Shown here piece by piece: positions 9,200-18,642 of a DNA stretch of 64,000 bases. The stretch covers positions 819,626 through 883,625 of the forward strand of contig NZ_JAINFK010000001.1 in NCBI RefSeq assembly GCF_019966575.1, read 5' to 3'. A program made the translations under genes and the position numbers. Below the pieces are notes generated by a model. That model ran no database searches and was not told the origin of the DNA. It saw only the letters and a list, made by a program, of their open reading frames with translations. This stretch comes from Oricola cellulosilytica (GTDB lineage: Bacteria; Pseudomonadota; Alphaproteobacteria; Rhizobiales; Rhizobiaceae). Each line of letters opens with the position of its first letter. Within the stretch, counting starts at the first letter, position 1.

Positions 9200-10290
9200 C
9201 AGGCAGCTCCCGCAGGATTGGGAAGGACAGCGCCTTTGGGGACCAACAGGTGGAAATCGGCAGGTGACCGGACGTTTCCGGCCAGCGCGCCCGCGGCGCT
9301 GCCCGATCCCATGAAGAGATCGCCGCGCGCAGGGCCGACAATCGCACTACCAGTATCCTGCGCGATCATCAGCCGCGCCCAAGTCTCGCCATTTACCGCG
9401 TCAGCGCGTACGAACACTGGCGTTCCAAACGTATGCAACAGTCGATCTACGGCGATCGACCGCCCCGCCATCAAAGGGACCTTCGCGGCGGCGACCGGCC
9501 CGGCCGACGGCTCGTCGGCGGTCTCGCGGAAGAAGATGTACGAGCGATTTTCGTTCATGAGGTGCTGGCCGCGCTCGCGGTCGCGTGCCAGCCAGTTGCG
9601 GATCGACGCCATGCCGACTTCCGCTGGCTCGATCTCCCCGCGCTCAGCTAACAAACGTCCGATCGCCGTGAACGGGTGGCCATTCTTGCCGTCATAGCCT
9701 ATGCGCGTTGTCGCGCCGTCGGCGAATTCCAACCGGGCTGCCCCTTGTACATGGGCGAAAAAAACGTCGACCGGATCTTCAACATAGGCGATTTCCAGAT
9801 CCCGCCCCTCGAGCCAGCCATTCGTGATGGTAGCGCGGTCGGGATACCGGTCGACGGTTCCGTCGGGGCTACGGCAGCCGAACCGGAGCCCGTCCTCCCA
9901 CCCCGGCGGACGGTTCGCTTCCCCGATTTCCACGAGATCGGCCGGCCGGCGATAAAACGGGGTCGAAAAACGCCCCGTGCGCTCCCGGGAGGCGGCTATG
10001 ACCGGCTCGTAATAGGCCGTGACCAGACCGCGTTCGTCCGCCCCAGGCTGCAGCGAGACGGCGTCGAAGGCTGCCTCGAAGAAGGAGCGCGGATTTTTTT
10101 GCGCTGCCGATTCGGCAGCGGCGGCGTGTAAAGGCTCCAGATCGGCGGCGTCGACGCCGATTGCGCCCTTGCGGTAGGTTCGATTGTGTTTGTAGGCGAA
10201 ATGGCGACTGAGCGCCTCCAGTGCCGCCGAATGATCGTCCTCTGCCCATCCGGGCAGCCGGGGGAACTCAACGGTCCGCAGACTCCACAT
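9199..10290 (-). CDS. MltA-domain lytic murein transglycosylase
   Basis: MltA cleaves peptidoglycan glycan strands to 1,6-anhydro ends. The 363-residue protein contains the MltA domain (GLVTAYYEPVIAASRERTG, residues about 85-105) and the C-terminal 3D-type region ARLMIAQDTGSAIVGPARGD with the expected catalytic Asp in RGDLFMGSG. Unlike the enterobacterial lipoprotein there is no signal peptide or lipobox: the frame opens with MWSLRTVEFPRLPGW and cannot be extended upstream. It follows the TimA-like gene by 12 bases. Confidence 0.92.
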   Translation of the reverse strand: MWSLRTVEFPRLPGWAEDDHSAALEALSRHFAYKHNRTYRKGAIGVDAADLEPLHAAAAESAAQKNPRSFFEAAFDAVSLQPGADERGLVTAYYEPVIAASRERTGRFSTPFYRRPADLVEIGEANRPPGWEDGLRFGCRSPDGTVDRYPDRATITNGWLEGRDLEIAYVEDPVDVFFAHVQGAARLEFADGATTRIGYDGKNGHPFTAIGRLLAERGEIEPAEVGMASIRNWLARDRERGQHLMNENRSYIFFRETADEPSAGPVAAAKVPLMAGRSIAVDRLLHTFGTPVFVRADAVNGETWARLMIAQDTGSAIVGPARGDLFMGSGSAAGALAGNVRSPADFHLLVPKGAVLPNPAGAA

Positions 10291-10302
10291 CGGAGGCCCG
10301 AA

Positions 10303-11013
10303 TCACTCTTCGGATTCCGTCGCCACCAGACGCCAATTGGGATCGCGGCTCTGCGTGTCGCGAGCAAATGTCCAAATGTCCTTGACCTCTACGACCGCCT
10401 CGGGATCTCCATCGATGACTTCGCCGGCCTTGTTGGTGGTGGCCGAGATCATCTGACTAACGATCCGCAGGGTGATATGGGCTTCGCGCTCGCGCAGATC
10501 GGCGGCGACAATCTGGGCGTCGTCGATCCCGACGAAACTCGACCGAACGGTGTCGCCCTTGGTCTCGCGCTCGTCGAGGGCAGCAGAAAACCCGTCATAG
10601 ACTTCCTTGGACAGAAGATTTTTCAGCGTCTTACGGTCGCCATCGGCAAACGACATGACGATCATCTCATAAGCCATTTTTGCGCCGGCAAGGAACGCCT
10701 TCGGATCGAATTCGGGTGATGCGTCGCGAATGGCGCGCAGTCCCTTGTTAACGTCGGTTCCGGGTTCGGCAACCTTGTCGATCTCACGGTAAGCCTCAGC
10801 CTTGGATTCGCTGCGGCCGGGAAGCGTTATCACGTTGTCGGGATCGGCGGTTCCATCGCCGCCCTTGTCGGCCGGGGACTCGCTGGTTCGTGAGTACCGG
10901 TCCATCGGCGGGCGCTCATGTCCGGTCCGCTTACCGAGCACGCTTCGAAGCTGCAGGAAAACGAAGACCGCTGCTACGACGAACAGCAATGTGACGAGGT
11001 TGGAGCCTTCCAT
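10303..11013 (-). CDS. Tim44/TimA-like membrane-anchored protein
   Basis: A 236-residue protein with one N-terminal membrane helix (residues about 5-24), an acidic/basic linker to about residue 90, and a C-terminal Tim44-like domain: AFLAGAKMAYEMIVMSFADGD, KNLLSKEVYDGFSAAL and a final strand VKDIWTFARDTQSRDPNWRLVAT. The bacterial family is related to mitochondrial Tim44. Its role in alphaproteobacteria is probably in envelope or inner-membrane biogenesis. It heads the minus-strand cluster with MltA, Smr and XRE and is divergent from fxsA. Confidence 0.92.
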   Translation of the reverse strand: MEGSNLVTLLFVVAAVFVFLQLRSVLGKRTGHERPPMDRYSRTSESPADKGGDGTADPDNVITLPGRSESKAEAYREIDKVAEPGTDVNKGLRAIRDASPEFDPKAFLAGAKMAYEMIVMSFADGDRKTLKNLLSKEVYDGFSAALDERETKGDTVRSSFVGIDDAQIVAADLREREAHITLRIVSQMISATTNKAGEVIDGDPEAVVEVKDIWTFARDTQSRDPNWRLVATESEE

Positions 11014-11050
11014 AAAATTCCCTGCTGAAATCCAAAGTGGTATCGCACCT

Positions 11051-11078
11051 CATATAGCCATGAATGACAAGCATTCAA
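11051..11078 (-). promoter_or_regulatory. Candidate sigma-70 promoter for the TimA-like operon
   Basis: On the minus strand TTGAAT (11078-11073) and TATATG (11056-11051) are separated by 16 bases, about 40 bases upstream of the TimA-like start. The spacing and -10 element are reasonable but the match is modest. Found by eye only. Confidence 0.35.
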
Positions 11079-11133
11079 ATCGCGCGATGAATAACTAGGT
11101 AAGCCTTTAACCCGCAGAACGAGCGCCTGTTCC

Positions 11134-11616
11134 ATGCCCTTTTCGCTGATTCCCTTCATCCTTCTTATCATACCGTTACTCGAGATCGGCGTGTTCATTG
11201 CCGTCGGATCGCAGATCGGCGTGTTCGCGACGCTTGGCATGATAGTGCTGACCGCGATCATCGGCTCGATCCTCCTCAGGGTTCAGGGCTTCGGCCTTCT
11301 AACACGTATGCGACGCGATCTCGACGAAGGCCGCGTCCCCGGACGCGAACTCGTGCATGGAGTTATGATCCTGGTTGCCGGGGTTCTCCTGCTGACCCCC
11401 GGCTTTGTCACCGATACGCTCGGTTTTCTGTTGTTTGTTCCGGCGCTCCGCGATGCCGTCTGGCGCTTTGCCCGGAGGAGGGTCCAGATCGTCGCCCAAT
11501 CGTCGTACCCAACTGATGGCCCGGCGCGAGATTCCGGTTCCCCTACGATCGATCTTACCGAGGATGAATATTCGGATACTGCCGATCCGGATACGCCTTG
11601 GAAACGGAGCCGATAG
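11134..11616 (+). CDS. fxsA: FxsA family membrane protein
   Basis: A 160-residue inner-membrane protein with the FxsA signature PLLEIGVFIAVGSQIGVF, then TAIIGSILLRVQG and GVLLLTPGFVTDTLGFLLFVP. It has three to four membrane helices and a hydrophilic acidic C-terminal tail. FxsA is named for suppression of F-plasmid exclusion of phage T7 in E. coli; its normal role is unclear. It is divergent from the TimA-like gene across 120 bases and upstream of secB. Confidence 0.95.
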   Translation: MPFSLIPFILLIIPLLEIGVFIAVGSQIGVFATLGMIVLTAIIGSILLRVQGFGLLTRMRRDLDEGRVPGRELVHGVMILVAGVLLLTPGFVTDTLGFLLFVPALRDAVWRFARRRVQIVAQSSYPTDGPARDSGSPTIDLTEDEYSDTADPDTPWKRSR

Positions 11617-11736
11617 AGCGCGGACGAAGCGGCACGCTAGTGTCCTTGCCAGTCTATCAGGGCCGTGCTAGCCACCCGCAACTGAAACGGGCGGGCGGTC
11701 GCGCGCGCCGAGCATGAATTCAAGAGGCACTATTCG

Positions 11737-12246
11737 ATGGCTGATGAAACCAAGAACGGCGGAACCGAAGACAATGGCGAAGCCAAGACGAACGGCGCCG
11801 CTCCGCAGCTTTCGGTCCTGACCCAGTACATGAAGGATCTGTCGTTCGAGAGCCCCGGCGCGCCCCTGTCGCTGCGCCCGCGGGAAAACGCACCGTCGAT
11901 CAACATCAATGTCAACGTGCAGGCAAATCCGCTGGCCGACAACGACTACGACGTGATGCTAACCCTGACAGCTAAGGCGCAAGACGGCGAGAATGTGCTG
12001 TTCAATGTCGAGCTGGTCTATGGAGGTGTGTTCCGCGTCGCGAATTTTCCGCAGGAACACATGCTCCCGGTGCTGTTCATCGAATGTCCGAGAATGCTGT
12101 TTCCCTTCGCCCGGCAGGTCATCGCCGAGGCGACGCGCAATGGCGGCTTCCCGCCGCTGCTGATCGATCCGGTCGATTTCGCCCAGATGTTCCAAAAGCG
12201 TATGGCCGAGGAACAGACCAAGGCGCAAGTCAAGGCCTCGAACTGA
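11737..12246 (+). CDS. secB: Protein-export chaperone SecB
   Basis: SecB is the tetrameric cytosolic chaperone that holds preproteins unfolded and hands them to SecA. The 169-residue protein has the [14 protein letters not shown] motif at about residue 30, [12 protein letters not shown], and the conserved [33 protein letters not shown]-terminal block split over helices. An acidic N-terminal extension of about 20 residues is typical of alphaproteobacteria. A hairpin terminator follows at 12269-12294. Confidence 0.97.
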   Translation: MADETKNGGTEDNGEAKTNGAAPQLSVLTQYMKDLSFESPGAPLSLRPRENAPSININVNVQANPLADNDYDVMLTLTAKAQDGENVLFNVELVYGGVFRVANFPQEHMLPVLFIECPRMLFPFARQVIAEATRNGGFPPLLIDPVDFAQMFQKRMAEEQTKAQVKASN

Positions 12247-12268
12247 GACGCATCTCGCCTGATCCGGG

Positions 12269-12294
12269 AAAGGCGGAGTTCAGCCGCCTTTTTT
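12269..12294. terminator. Bidirectional terminator between secB and dnaQ
   Basis: The stem AAAGGCGG (12269-12276) pairs with CCGCCTTT (12284-12291) around a 7-base loop and runs into further T residues. It serves secB on the plus strand and overlaps the last codons and stop of dnaQ on the minus strand, whose KKGG C-terminus is encoded by the stem. Confidence 0.85.
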
Positions 12295-12999
12295 GTTTCC
12301 CCAGATCCAAAAGGCCCCGTCACCCAAACCGGCAACCATAACGCGGTGTGCAGCGACCTCTGCGGCCGTCAGTCGAGGCTGGAGCGGCGTGGGGCGGGGG
12401 CCGTATTCGATTGGGCCGGATTTTTCGACGCTGCTGGAGCTGACCCCAGTCGGGCTCCTGTCGGTTGTTTCCAAGCTGAGCGTCGCCTGCTTGCCGCCCA
12501 CCAATTCGATATAAACTTCGGCGAGGAGCTCGCTGTCGAGCAGGGCCCCGTGCTTTTCGCGCCTTGAATTGTCGATACCGTAACGCTTGCAGAGCGCGTC
12601 GAGCGAGTTTGGTCCCATCGGGTGACGGCGGCGGGCAAGATGGAGGCTGTCTATCACGAACGATGGATCGATTGGCGGAAAGCCAACCCGTGCGAATTCC
12701 GCGTTGAGGAAGCCAACATCGAAACTCGCATTGTGGGCGATCAGGGTGGCCCCGGCGGTAAAATCCATCCACTCCTGCATGATCTCGCGGAATTTCGGCT
12801 TGTCGAGGAGCTGGTCGTTGCCGATGCCGTGAACCGCGAGCGCCTCGGGATGCACTTCCCGGCCTTCGGGATTAATGAAGACGTGGAAGCTGCGGCCGGT
12901 CAGAAAGCGGTTCTCGAGTTCCACCGCACCGATCTCGATGATGCGATCCGCTGACGAATCCAGTCCTGTCGTCTCTGTGTCGAAAATGATTTCGCGCAT
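12280..12999 (-). CDS. dnaQ: DNA polymerase III epsilon subunit (3'-5' exonuclease)
   Basis: DnaQ is the proofreading exonuclease of the replicative polymerase. The 239-residue protein has the DEDDh residues: DTETTGLD near the N-terminus, LIAHNASFDVGFLN (about residue 95), and EKHGALLDSELLA (about residue 150). The C-terminal tail that binds the polymerase subunit is present. The start MREIIFDTETTGL at 12999 matches the family. The longer frame from 13035 would translate a parS-like palindrome as part of the N-terminus and is less likely. Confidence 0.96.
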   Translation of the reverse strand: MREIIFDTETTGLDSSADRIIEIGAVELENRFLTGRSFHVFINPEGREVHPEALAVHGIGNDQLLDKPKFREIMQEWMDFTAGATLIAHNASFDVGFLNAEFARVGFPPIDPSFVIDSLHLARRRHPMGPNSLDALCKRYGIDNSRREKHGALLDSELLAEVYIELVGGKQATLSLETTDRSPTGVSSSSVEKSGPIEYGPRPTPLQPRLTAAEVAAHRVMVAGLGDGAFWIWGNKKGG

Positions 13000-13018
13000 G
13001 GGTCCGCCAGCCGCCGTC

Positions 13019-13034
13019 TGTTTCACGTGAATCA
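13019..13034. other. parS-like site 1 (upstream of dnaQ)
   Basis: TGTTTCACGTGAATCA differs at one position from the widely conserved parS consensus TGTTTCACGTGAAACA. It sits in the short gap between coaE and dnaQ, about 2.2 kb from the probable origin. ParB is encoded in this window. Confidence 0.8.
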
Positions 13035-13053
13035 TGCAGAGCGTCCGGGCGCA

Positions 13054-13698
13054 TCACAACGGCGAACAATTCTGATCCAAAGAAACTTTTGGCTCGTCCG
13101 CCAGCTTGTCTTTCGCCATCGCCGCGAGGACAGAAACAACGTCGTGAACCTTCGCTCTTGCACAATCGAGCCCGGAGGCGGTGTCGATTATGAAATCGGC
13201 GCGGGCGCGTTTCTGCGTATCCGGCATTTGTCTGCCCTGAATTGCCTGGAATCGCTCCTCGGTCATGCCGGGCCGGGCGAGAACGCGCCGGCGCTGTACC
13301 TCCGGTGGCGCCGTCACAACGACGGTTTGATCGACGCGCTTGTCGCCGCCCGTCTCAAACAGCAGCGGAATGTCGAGAACCACCACCGGTGCGCCCTCCT
13401 TCCGTGCCTGATTCAGAAATGCAATTTCCATTTCCCGAACGAGAGGATGAACAATCGCCTCGAGTTTAGCCATCGCGTCCGGATCGCCGATGACCTGAGC
13501 CCCAAGTGCGGCGCGGTCGACAGAGCCACCCTTCACCACGCCGGGAAAGGCAGCTCTGATCAACGGAGCAGCCTTCCCGGAGTAGAGAGCGTGAACGGCT
13601 GCATCAGCGTCATGAACCGGCACACCCTCGTCGGCGAACATCTTTGCCGTCGTCGATTTACCCATCCCTATGGATCCGGTCAGTCCAACGATGATCAT
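13054..13698 (-). CDS. coaE: Dephospho-CoA kinase
   Basis: CoaE phosphorylates dephospho-CoA, the last step of coenzyme A synthesis. The 214-residue protein begins [20 protein letters not shown] with the P-loop, followed by [14 protein letters not shown], the [16 protein letters not shown] segment, and the lid region with [16 protein letters not shown]. Its ATG overlaps the aroE stop (ATGA). The gap to dnaQ is 54 bases. Confidence 0.97.
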   Translation of the reverse strand: MIIVGLTGSIGMGKSTTAKMFADEGVPVHDADAAVHALYSGKAAPLIRAAFPGVVKGGSVDRAALGAQVIGDPDAMAKLEAIVHPLVREMEIAFLNQARKEGAPVVVLDIPLLFETGGDKRVDQTVVVTAPPEVQRRRVLARPGMTEERFQAIQGRQMPDTQKRARADFIIDTASGLDCARAKVHDVVSVLAAMAKDKLADEPKVSLDQNCSPL

Positions 13699-14549
13699 CA
13701 GGGCCCAGGCCTGTTCAGGTCCGCGATCACCGCATTGCGCAGCGCGGCGTCAACTTCGGGTTTTGTGCCGAACCAGCGGGCAAACCCTGGCACTGCCTGA
13801 TGCAAAAGCATGCCTAACCCGTCGCACGTTGTCATCCCTGCCTCGATACAAGCGGCGAGAAACGGTGTCTCAAGAGGGGCGTACACGATATCGGTCGCCA
13901 TCGCGCCGACGTGCGACCCTTCAAGTTCGAGCTGCAAGGGCGGATTCCCTTCCATGCCAAGCGACGTCGTGTTGACTATAAGGTCCGCCCCGGCAACGAG
14001 CGAATCGGCCTTATCCCACCCATGAGCGCGCACCCGCGGGCCAAAGCTCTGCTCCAGTGTTTCGGCTCGCTCGGGCGTGCGATTCGCTACATCCACGCGG
14101 CTGTACCCGGCCGAGAGAAGCGCGTGCAGGACTGCCCTGCTTGCTCCTCCCGCCCCGAGCACCAGGGCCCTTTGGCCGTCACGCCAGCCCCTCAGGTGCT
14201 GATCGAGGTTTGCCGAAAAGCCATAGGCATCCGTGTTACCGCCAACAAGTCGACCATTTTCTAGCCAGATCGTGTTGACCGCGCCGATCGCCTCGGCGTC
14301 TTCGTCACGCCGGGCGCAAAGACGGAACGCCGCCTCCTTGTGGGGTATGGTAACGTTTCCGCCAAGCCATTCGCCACGCCGGACGGAGTCGAGGAGACCG
14401 GGGAAATCCCCGCCCTTGACGTCGAGGGACTGATACGTGCCCTCGATGGCGTACCGGTCAAGCCAAGTCGAATGAATGAACGGCGAACGGGAGTGGCCGA
14501 TCGGATGACCCGCCACGAAAGCGCGAGGGATGTGAGGGACGCTAGCCAT
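13698..14549 (-). CDS. aroE: Shikimate dehydrogenase
   Basis: AroE reduces 3-dehydroshikimate with NADPH in aromatic amino acid synthesis. The 283-residue protein has the substrate motif [13 protein letters not shown], catalytic Lys in [11 protein letters not shown], Asp in GGNTDAYGF, and a Rossmann loop [11 protein letters not shown] followed by NRTPER. The start [18 protein letters not shown] at 14549 overlaps the end of maf by 8 bases; the frame extends upstream but that part is antisense-like sequence inside maf. Confidence 0.96.
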   Translation of the reverse strand: MASVPHIPRAFVAGHPIGHSRSPFIHSTWLDRYAIEGTYQSLDVKGGDFPGLLDSVRRGEWLGGNVTIPHKEAAFRLCARRDEDAEAIGAVNTIWLENGRLVGGNTDAYGFSANLDQHLRGWRDGQRALVLGAGGASRAVLHALLSAGYSRVDVANRTPERAETLEQSFGPRVRAHGWDKADSLVAGADLIVNTTSLGMEGNPPLQLELEGSHVGAMATDIVYAPLETPFLAACIEAGMTTCDGLGMLLHQAVPGFARWFGTKPEVDAALRNAVIADLNRPGP

Positions 14550-15135
14550 CAATTTCACCGAGAGCGCGCAGTTTGGTGAGCAACGGCAGGATCGGCAGTC
14601 CGACAATGGTGAAATAGTCGCCATCGACCCGGTCAAAGAGCTGGATGCCCGCTCCTTCAAATTGGTAGGCGCCGACGCTCTTCAGGGCGATCTCGCCAGT
14701 TTGCGCGAGATACCGACCGACAAATTGCGGCGTCAACTCTCGCACATGCATGTGCGCCACGGATACGTGCCGCCAGAGCGGCGCGCTGTTCTGGACGAGC
14801 ACAATGGCAGAGTTCAGTTCGTGCGTCTTGCCTGACAGGCGCAAGACCTGGCGGCGCGCGGCCTCCATGTCCAAAGGCTTGTGTAGAAGTTCGCCGTTCA
14901 GCGACAGCGTCTGGTCGGCACCAATCACGATTGCGCCAGGATGGCGCGGGGACACGTCGAGCGCTTTTGCCTCAGCTAGGACCGAAGCGATGTCTTCGGG
15001 AGTTGCACCGGTCTGGAGGAGCGGTGCTTCGACCGATCGTTCGTCGATTTCGTTGGCGTCGGTGAGGAATTCCAGCCCGGCATTCTTGAGGATCGCGGCT
15101 CGGAACGGGCTTGTGGAGGCAAGTACGATAGACAT
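14542..15135 (-). CDS. maf: Maf-like nucleoside triphosphate pyrophosphatase
   Basis: Maf proteins hydrolyse non-canonical nucleoside triphosphates (house-cleaning). The 197-residue protein starts [20 protein letters not shown] and has the ANEIDERSV motif, the GADQTLSL metal-binding segment, and the [12 protein letters not shown] region. The sequence best fits the YceF-type branch (no DTxV motif). It is the first gene of the maf-aroE-coaE-dnaQ run and its start faces the probable replication origin. Confidence 0.93.
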   Translation of the reverse strand: MSIVLASTSPFRAAILKNAGLEFLTDANEIDERSVEAPLLQTGATPEDIASVLAEAKALDVSPRHPGAIVIGADQTLSLNGELLHKPLDMEAARRQVLRLSGKTHELNSAIVLVQNSAPLWRHVSVAHMHVRELTPQFVGRYLAQTGEIALKSVGAYQFEGAGIQLFDRVDGDYFTIVGLPILPLLTKLRALGEIDG

Positions 15136-15635
15136 CGGGGCTTTCGGGTTGCGTTACCCGGTCTGCGGTAGCGTTTCGGGAGGCGGATGGCAAGAAACCC
15201 GCGGGTGGCGATGATCGGTGAACTCGACCTTGAGGAATCACCGATTGTGGAGAAATGGGGATACCGGATCGCATTAAGCTGCTCCTCTCCACAGCGATCG
15301 AAATTGAGCGGGCCCCGTCCACAGATTGGCTTCAGCCGGAGAAATCTTTCCAGTTGTGTGGATTTGTGGGTACGAGAGGGTTGTCTGGGAGATCTTGTCG
15401 TCTTTCCACAGGCCGCGAGAAACTTCATCTCCTATCTAATTGATTTTAATGTTTTTTTACATCCACATTAATTCACATGCCGGTTACCGTTCCGGTCCCG
15501 TCGAACGGACTTTAAGCCGGGATCTCGTCGGCTCTGCAAAACCAGGGATACCTGCTATTCACAGACTCATAGAATCATCAATCGGCTTCGCCGTAAGTTT
15601 ATTTGGAAGAAAAGCATTCTGGGGAACTGGGGATA
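15136..15635. other. oriC: Probable chromosomal replication origin (oriC), maf-hemE gap
   Basis: A 500-base region without a credible gene, between maf and hemE, the place where alphaproteobacterial origins are known to lie. By eye it holds about nine DnaA-box-like 9-mers (ideal TTWTNCACA): minus-strand 15246-15254, 15357-15365 and 15365-15373; plus-strand 15285-15293, 15315-15323, 15402-15410 (CTTTCCACA), 15459-15467, 15469-15477 (TAATTCACA) and 15555-15563 (CTATTCACA). An AT-rich tract at about 15437-15479 would serve as the unwinding element. GANTC sites for CcrM-type methylation occur at 15235, 15564 and 15572. Neighbouring parS sites and parAB support the call. Confidence 0.82.
15437..15479. 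other. AT-rich tract inside the probable oriC (candidate DNA unwinding element)
   Basis: A sharp AT-rich stretch in an otherwise GC-rich window, dominated by T runs, immediately followed by two DnaA-box-like sequences at 15459-15467 and 15469-15477. This is the arrangement expected of an origin unwinding element. Melting behaviour is inferred. Confidence 0.6.
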
Positions 15636-16664
15636 ATGAGCGTCGAACGAGCGATCATGAAGGTGCTGAACGGAGAGACAATGGATCCTCCGCCGATCTG
15701 GATCATGCGGCAGGCGGGCCGTTATCTTCCCGAGTATCGACAAACGCGCGCACGGGCAAAAGGGTTCCTCGATCTCTGCTACACGCCCGATCTGGCCGTG
15801 GAGGTAACGCTACAGCCTATCCGGCGCTATGGCTTCGATGCATCAATCCTGTTCTCCGACATACTGGTCCTGCCCGATGCGTTAAAGCGCAACGTTCGGT
15901 TCGTTGAAGGCGAGGGTCCAAGGATGGACCCGATCGACGCCGACGGGATCGCGGCGCTCGATCCGTCCCGGATGCATGCGCATCTCGCGCCGGTTTATGA
16001 GACAGTAACGCGACTACGGGCCGAGTTGCCGAAGGAGACGACCCTGCTCGGATTTTGCGGCGCGCCCTGGACGGTGGCGACCTACATGATCGCCGGACAC
16101 GGAACACCGGACCAGGCGCCGGCGCGATTGTTTGGCTACCGCGAGCGTCCGGCGATGGAACGGTTGCTCGACATCTTGTCGGATATGTCGGCGGATTATT
16201 TGGTGCGCCAGCTCGATTCCGGAGCCGATGCGGTCCAGATATTCGACAGTTGGGCCGGGGTCCTCGACGATGAGACTTTTGCCGAATTCTGCGTTAAGCC
16301 GGTGAAAAGAATCGTTTTGAAGGTTCGGGCGGCGCGCCCCGACGCAAAAATCATCGGGTTTCCGAAGGGCGCTGGCGCGCTCTATCGGCATTACCGGCAG
16401 TCAACGGGTATCGATGCGCTCGGACTCGACTGGTCGGTTCCGCTTGACTTTGCGGCAGAGCTGCAAAAGGACGGGCCTGTGCAGGGTAATCTAGATCCGC
16501 TGCGCGTGGTCGCGGGGCGAGATGCGATTCGCGAAGGCACGGACAGGATTCTCAATCGATTGGGAGATGGTCCGCTGATATTCAATCTCGGGCACGGGAT
16601 AACCCCACAGGCCGATCCCGACGATGTGGCCTACCTAGTCAATCGTGTCCGCGGAAAGGCCTAG
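15636..16664 (+). CDS. hemE: Uroporphyrinogen decarboxylase
   Basis: HemE decarboxylates the four acetate groups of uroporphyrinogen III in haem synthesis. The 342-residue protein has the signature [17 protein letters not shown] (about residue 25), [24 protein letters not shown], and [13 protein letters not shown] at the C-terminus. The start at [13 protein letters not shown] (15636) is preferred; the frame extends to 15603 without family similarity. It flanks the probable origin, as in Caulobacter and rhizobia, and is followed by hemJ after 6 bases. Confidence 0.97.
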   Translation: MSVERAIMKVLNGETMDPPPIWIMRQAGRYLPEYRQTRARAKGFLDLCYTPDLAVEVTLQPIRRYGFDASILFSDILVLPDALKRNVRFVEGEGPRMDPIDADGIAALDPSRMHAHLAPVYETVTRLRAELPKETTLLGFCGAPWTVATYMIAGHGTPDQAPARLFGYRERPAMERLLDILSDMSADYLVRQLDSGADAVQIFDSWAGVLDDETFAEFCVKPVKRIVLKVRAARPDAKIIGFPKGAGALYRHYRQSTGIDALGLDWSVPLDFAAELQKDGPVQGNLDPLRVVAGRDAIREGTDRILNRLGDGPLIFNLGHGITPQADPDDVAYLVNRVRGKA

Positions 16665-16670
16665 GGATTG

Positions 16671-17213
16671 ATGGACGGACAGCGCGAGGTATCCGAGGGA
16701 AGCGGACGTACCGCAGCGCGCCGCGCGGCAATGGCCATGGCGGTCTTTGTTGCGATTATGGGTTTGATCTTCTGGCTCAATCCTTCCGGCATATATCTGT
16801 GGGTCAAAGCCGTTCATGTCATTGCAATCATCGCGTGGATGGCCGGTATGCTCTACCTGCCGCGGCTGTTCGTATATCATTGTGAAGCCAAACCAGGTTC
16901 CGAGCAGAGCGAGACCTTCAAGATCATGGAGCGTCGCCTTCTACGCGTGATCATGAACCCGGCTATGATTATCGCTTGGGCGCTCGGGTTATGGCTCGCT
17001 TGGAGTGGCGGGTACTTTTTGGAACCTTGGTTCTGGGGAAAATTCTTGGCGGTCGTTGCGATGTCGGGTGTGCATGGTAGCTTTTCGAAGGCGGTCAGGT
17101 TGTTCGCCGAGGATCGCAATCGGCGCTCGGCCCGCTACTGGCGTATCATGAACGAGGTGCCAACTGTGTTGATGATCGCGGCCGTCGTACTGGTCATAGT
17201 AAAGCCTTTCTGA
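16671..17213 (+). CDS. hemJ: Protoporphyrinogen oxidase HemJ
   Basis: HemJ (formerly UPF0093) oxidises protoporphyrinogen IX to protoporphyrin IX in many proteobacteria lacking HemG/HemY. The 180-residue membrane protein has about four helices with the conserved LWVKAVHVIAIIAWMAGMLYLPRLFVYH block, including the haem-ligand His, and a second-half KFLAVVAMSGVHGSFSK motif. The ATG at 16671 is preferred to a TTG three bases upstream. It lies next to hemE, matching its role. Confidence 0.95.
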   Translation: MDGQREVSEGSGRTAARRAAMAMAVFVAIMGLIFWLNPSGIYLWVKAVHVIAIIAWMAGMLYLPRLFVYHCEAKPGSEQSETFKIMERRLLRVIMNPAMIIAWALGLWLAWSGGYFLEPWFWGKFLAVVAMSGVHGSFSKAVRLFAEDRNRRSARYWRIMNEVPTVLMIAAVVLVIVKPF

Positions 17214-17355
17214 TGCCTGCTGCTGTGGTTGTGCGGCATTGTGACTTGCAGTGCTTCGGCCAAAAGCGTATGTGAAGCCTGACCGGGCCCGGGATCTTCT
17301 TCCCTGCTTCAAACAGCCCTCCCCCATTTTTACCGATTTCACAAAGCGTGTTTCC

Positions 17356-18621
17356 ATGCAGCAGATGAAGCTACAGGACCTTCAAAACAAGTCCGCAACT
17401 GAACTCGTCGAGTTCGCCGAAAGTGTCGAGGTCGAAAACGCCAGCGTCATGCGCAAGCAGGAGCTGATGTTTGCGATCCTGAAGAGACTGGCCGCAGACG
17501 ATGTGGAGATCATTGGCGATGGTGTCGTCGAGATCCTGCAGGATGGCTTCGGCTTCTTGCGGTCTGCGAGCGCAAATTATCTGCCGGGTCCGGATGATAT
17601 CTATATCTCTCCATCTCAGATACGCCGTTTCTCACTCAAAACCGGGGATACGGTTCAGGGACCGATTCGTGGACCGAAGGAGGGCGAGCGTTACTTCGCG
17701 CTGCTCAAGGTCAATACGATCAATTTCGAAGACCCCGAGAAAATCAGACACAAAAGCCACTTCGACAATCTGACACCCCTCTATCCGGACGAGCGGTTCA
17801 AGATGGAGATCGATAATCCGACCTCTAAGGATCTCTCCTCCCGGGTAATCGATCTGGTGGCGCCGCTCGGTAAGGGTCAACGCGGCCTGATCGTCGCTCC
17901 ACCCAGGACCGGTAAGACAGTCCTTTTGCAGAATATCGCCCACTCGATCACCGCGAACCATCCCGAATGCTACCTGATCGTCCTGTTGATCGACGAGCGG
18001 CCGGAGGAAGTTACAGACATGCAGCGCTCGGTTGACGGAGAAGTGGTGTCGTCGACTTTTGATGAGCCAGCGTCTCGGCATGTCGCTGTGGCCGAGATGG
18101 TGATTGAAAAGGCCAAACGCTTGGTCGAGCACGGACGTGATGTCGTAATTTTGCTCGATTCGATCACCCGTCTTGGTCGGGCGTACAACACGGTCGTGCC
18201 TTCCTCGGGCAAGGTGCTGACGGGTGGCGTCGATGCGAATGCGCTGCAACGTCCGAAACGATTCTTCGGCGCTGCCCGCAATATCGAGGAAGGGGGTTCG
18301 CTGACAATCATCGCGACCGCGCTCATCGATACCGGCAGCCGTATGGACGAGGTGATTTTCGAAGAGTTCAAGGGTACGGGCAACTCGGAGATTGTGCTCG
18401 ACCGGAAGGTGGCCGACAAGCGTATCTTCCCTTCAATGGATATCCTGAAGTCGGGGACGCGCAAAGAAGACCTTCTCATCGCGCGTCAGGATTTGCAGAA
18501 AATCTTCGTGCTACGCCGTATCCTGGCTCCGATGGGTACGACGGACGCGATCGAGTTTCTCATCGACAAGCTCAAGCAGACGAAAAACAATGCCGAGTTT
18601 TTCGATTCGATGAATGCATGA
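17356..18621 (+). CDS. rho: Transcription termination factor Rho
   Basis: Rho is the hexameric RNA helicase that ends transcription at Rho-dependent sites. The 421-residue protein has the N-terminal helical [19 protein letters not shown], the RNA-binding cold-shock-like fold around GFGFLRS, Walker [16 protein letters not shown] (about residue 180), and [13 protein letters not shown] longer frame from 17251 is discarded as [10 protein letters not shown] fits the family start. A stem-loop follows at its stop. The 142-base leader after hemJ shows no recognised element. Confidence 0.97.
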   Translation: MQQMKLQDLQNKSATELVEFAESVEVENASVMRKQELMFAILKRLAADDVEIIGDGVVEILQDGFGFLRSASANYLPGPDDIYISPSQIRRFSLKTGDTVQGPIRGPKEGERYFALLKVNTINFEDPEKIRHKSHFDNLTPLYPDERFKMEIDNPTSKDLSSRVIDLVAPLGKGQRGLIVAPPRTGKTVLLQNIAHSITANHPECYLIVLLIDERPEEVTDMQRSVDGEVVSSTFDEPASRHVAVAEMVIEKAKRLVEHGRDVVILLDSITRLGRAYNTVVPSSGKVLTGGVDANALQRPKRFFGAARNIEEGGSLTIIATALIDTGSRMDEVIFEEFKGTGNSEIVLDRKVADKRIFPSMDILKSGTRKEDLLIARQDLQKIFVLRRILAPMGTTDAIEFLIDKLKQTKNNAEFFDSMNA

Positions 18622-18642
18622 TCCGGCGAAATTTAGCCGGAT
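18621..18642. terminator. Stem-loop between convergent rho and the DUF255 gene
   Basis: ATCCGGC (18621-18627) pairs with GCCGGAT (18636-18642) around an 8-base AT-rich loop, beginning at the last base of the rho stop and overlapping the stop of the opposing gene. The following T content is modest, so it may act as a bidirectional terminator or 3' stabiliser. Confidence 0.6.
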
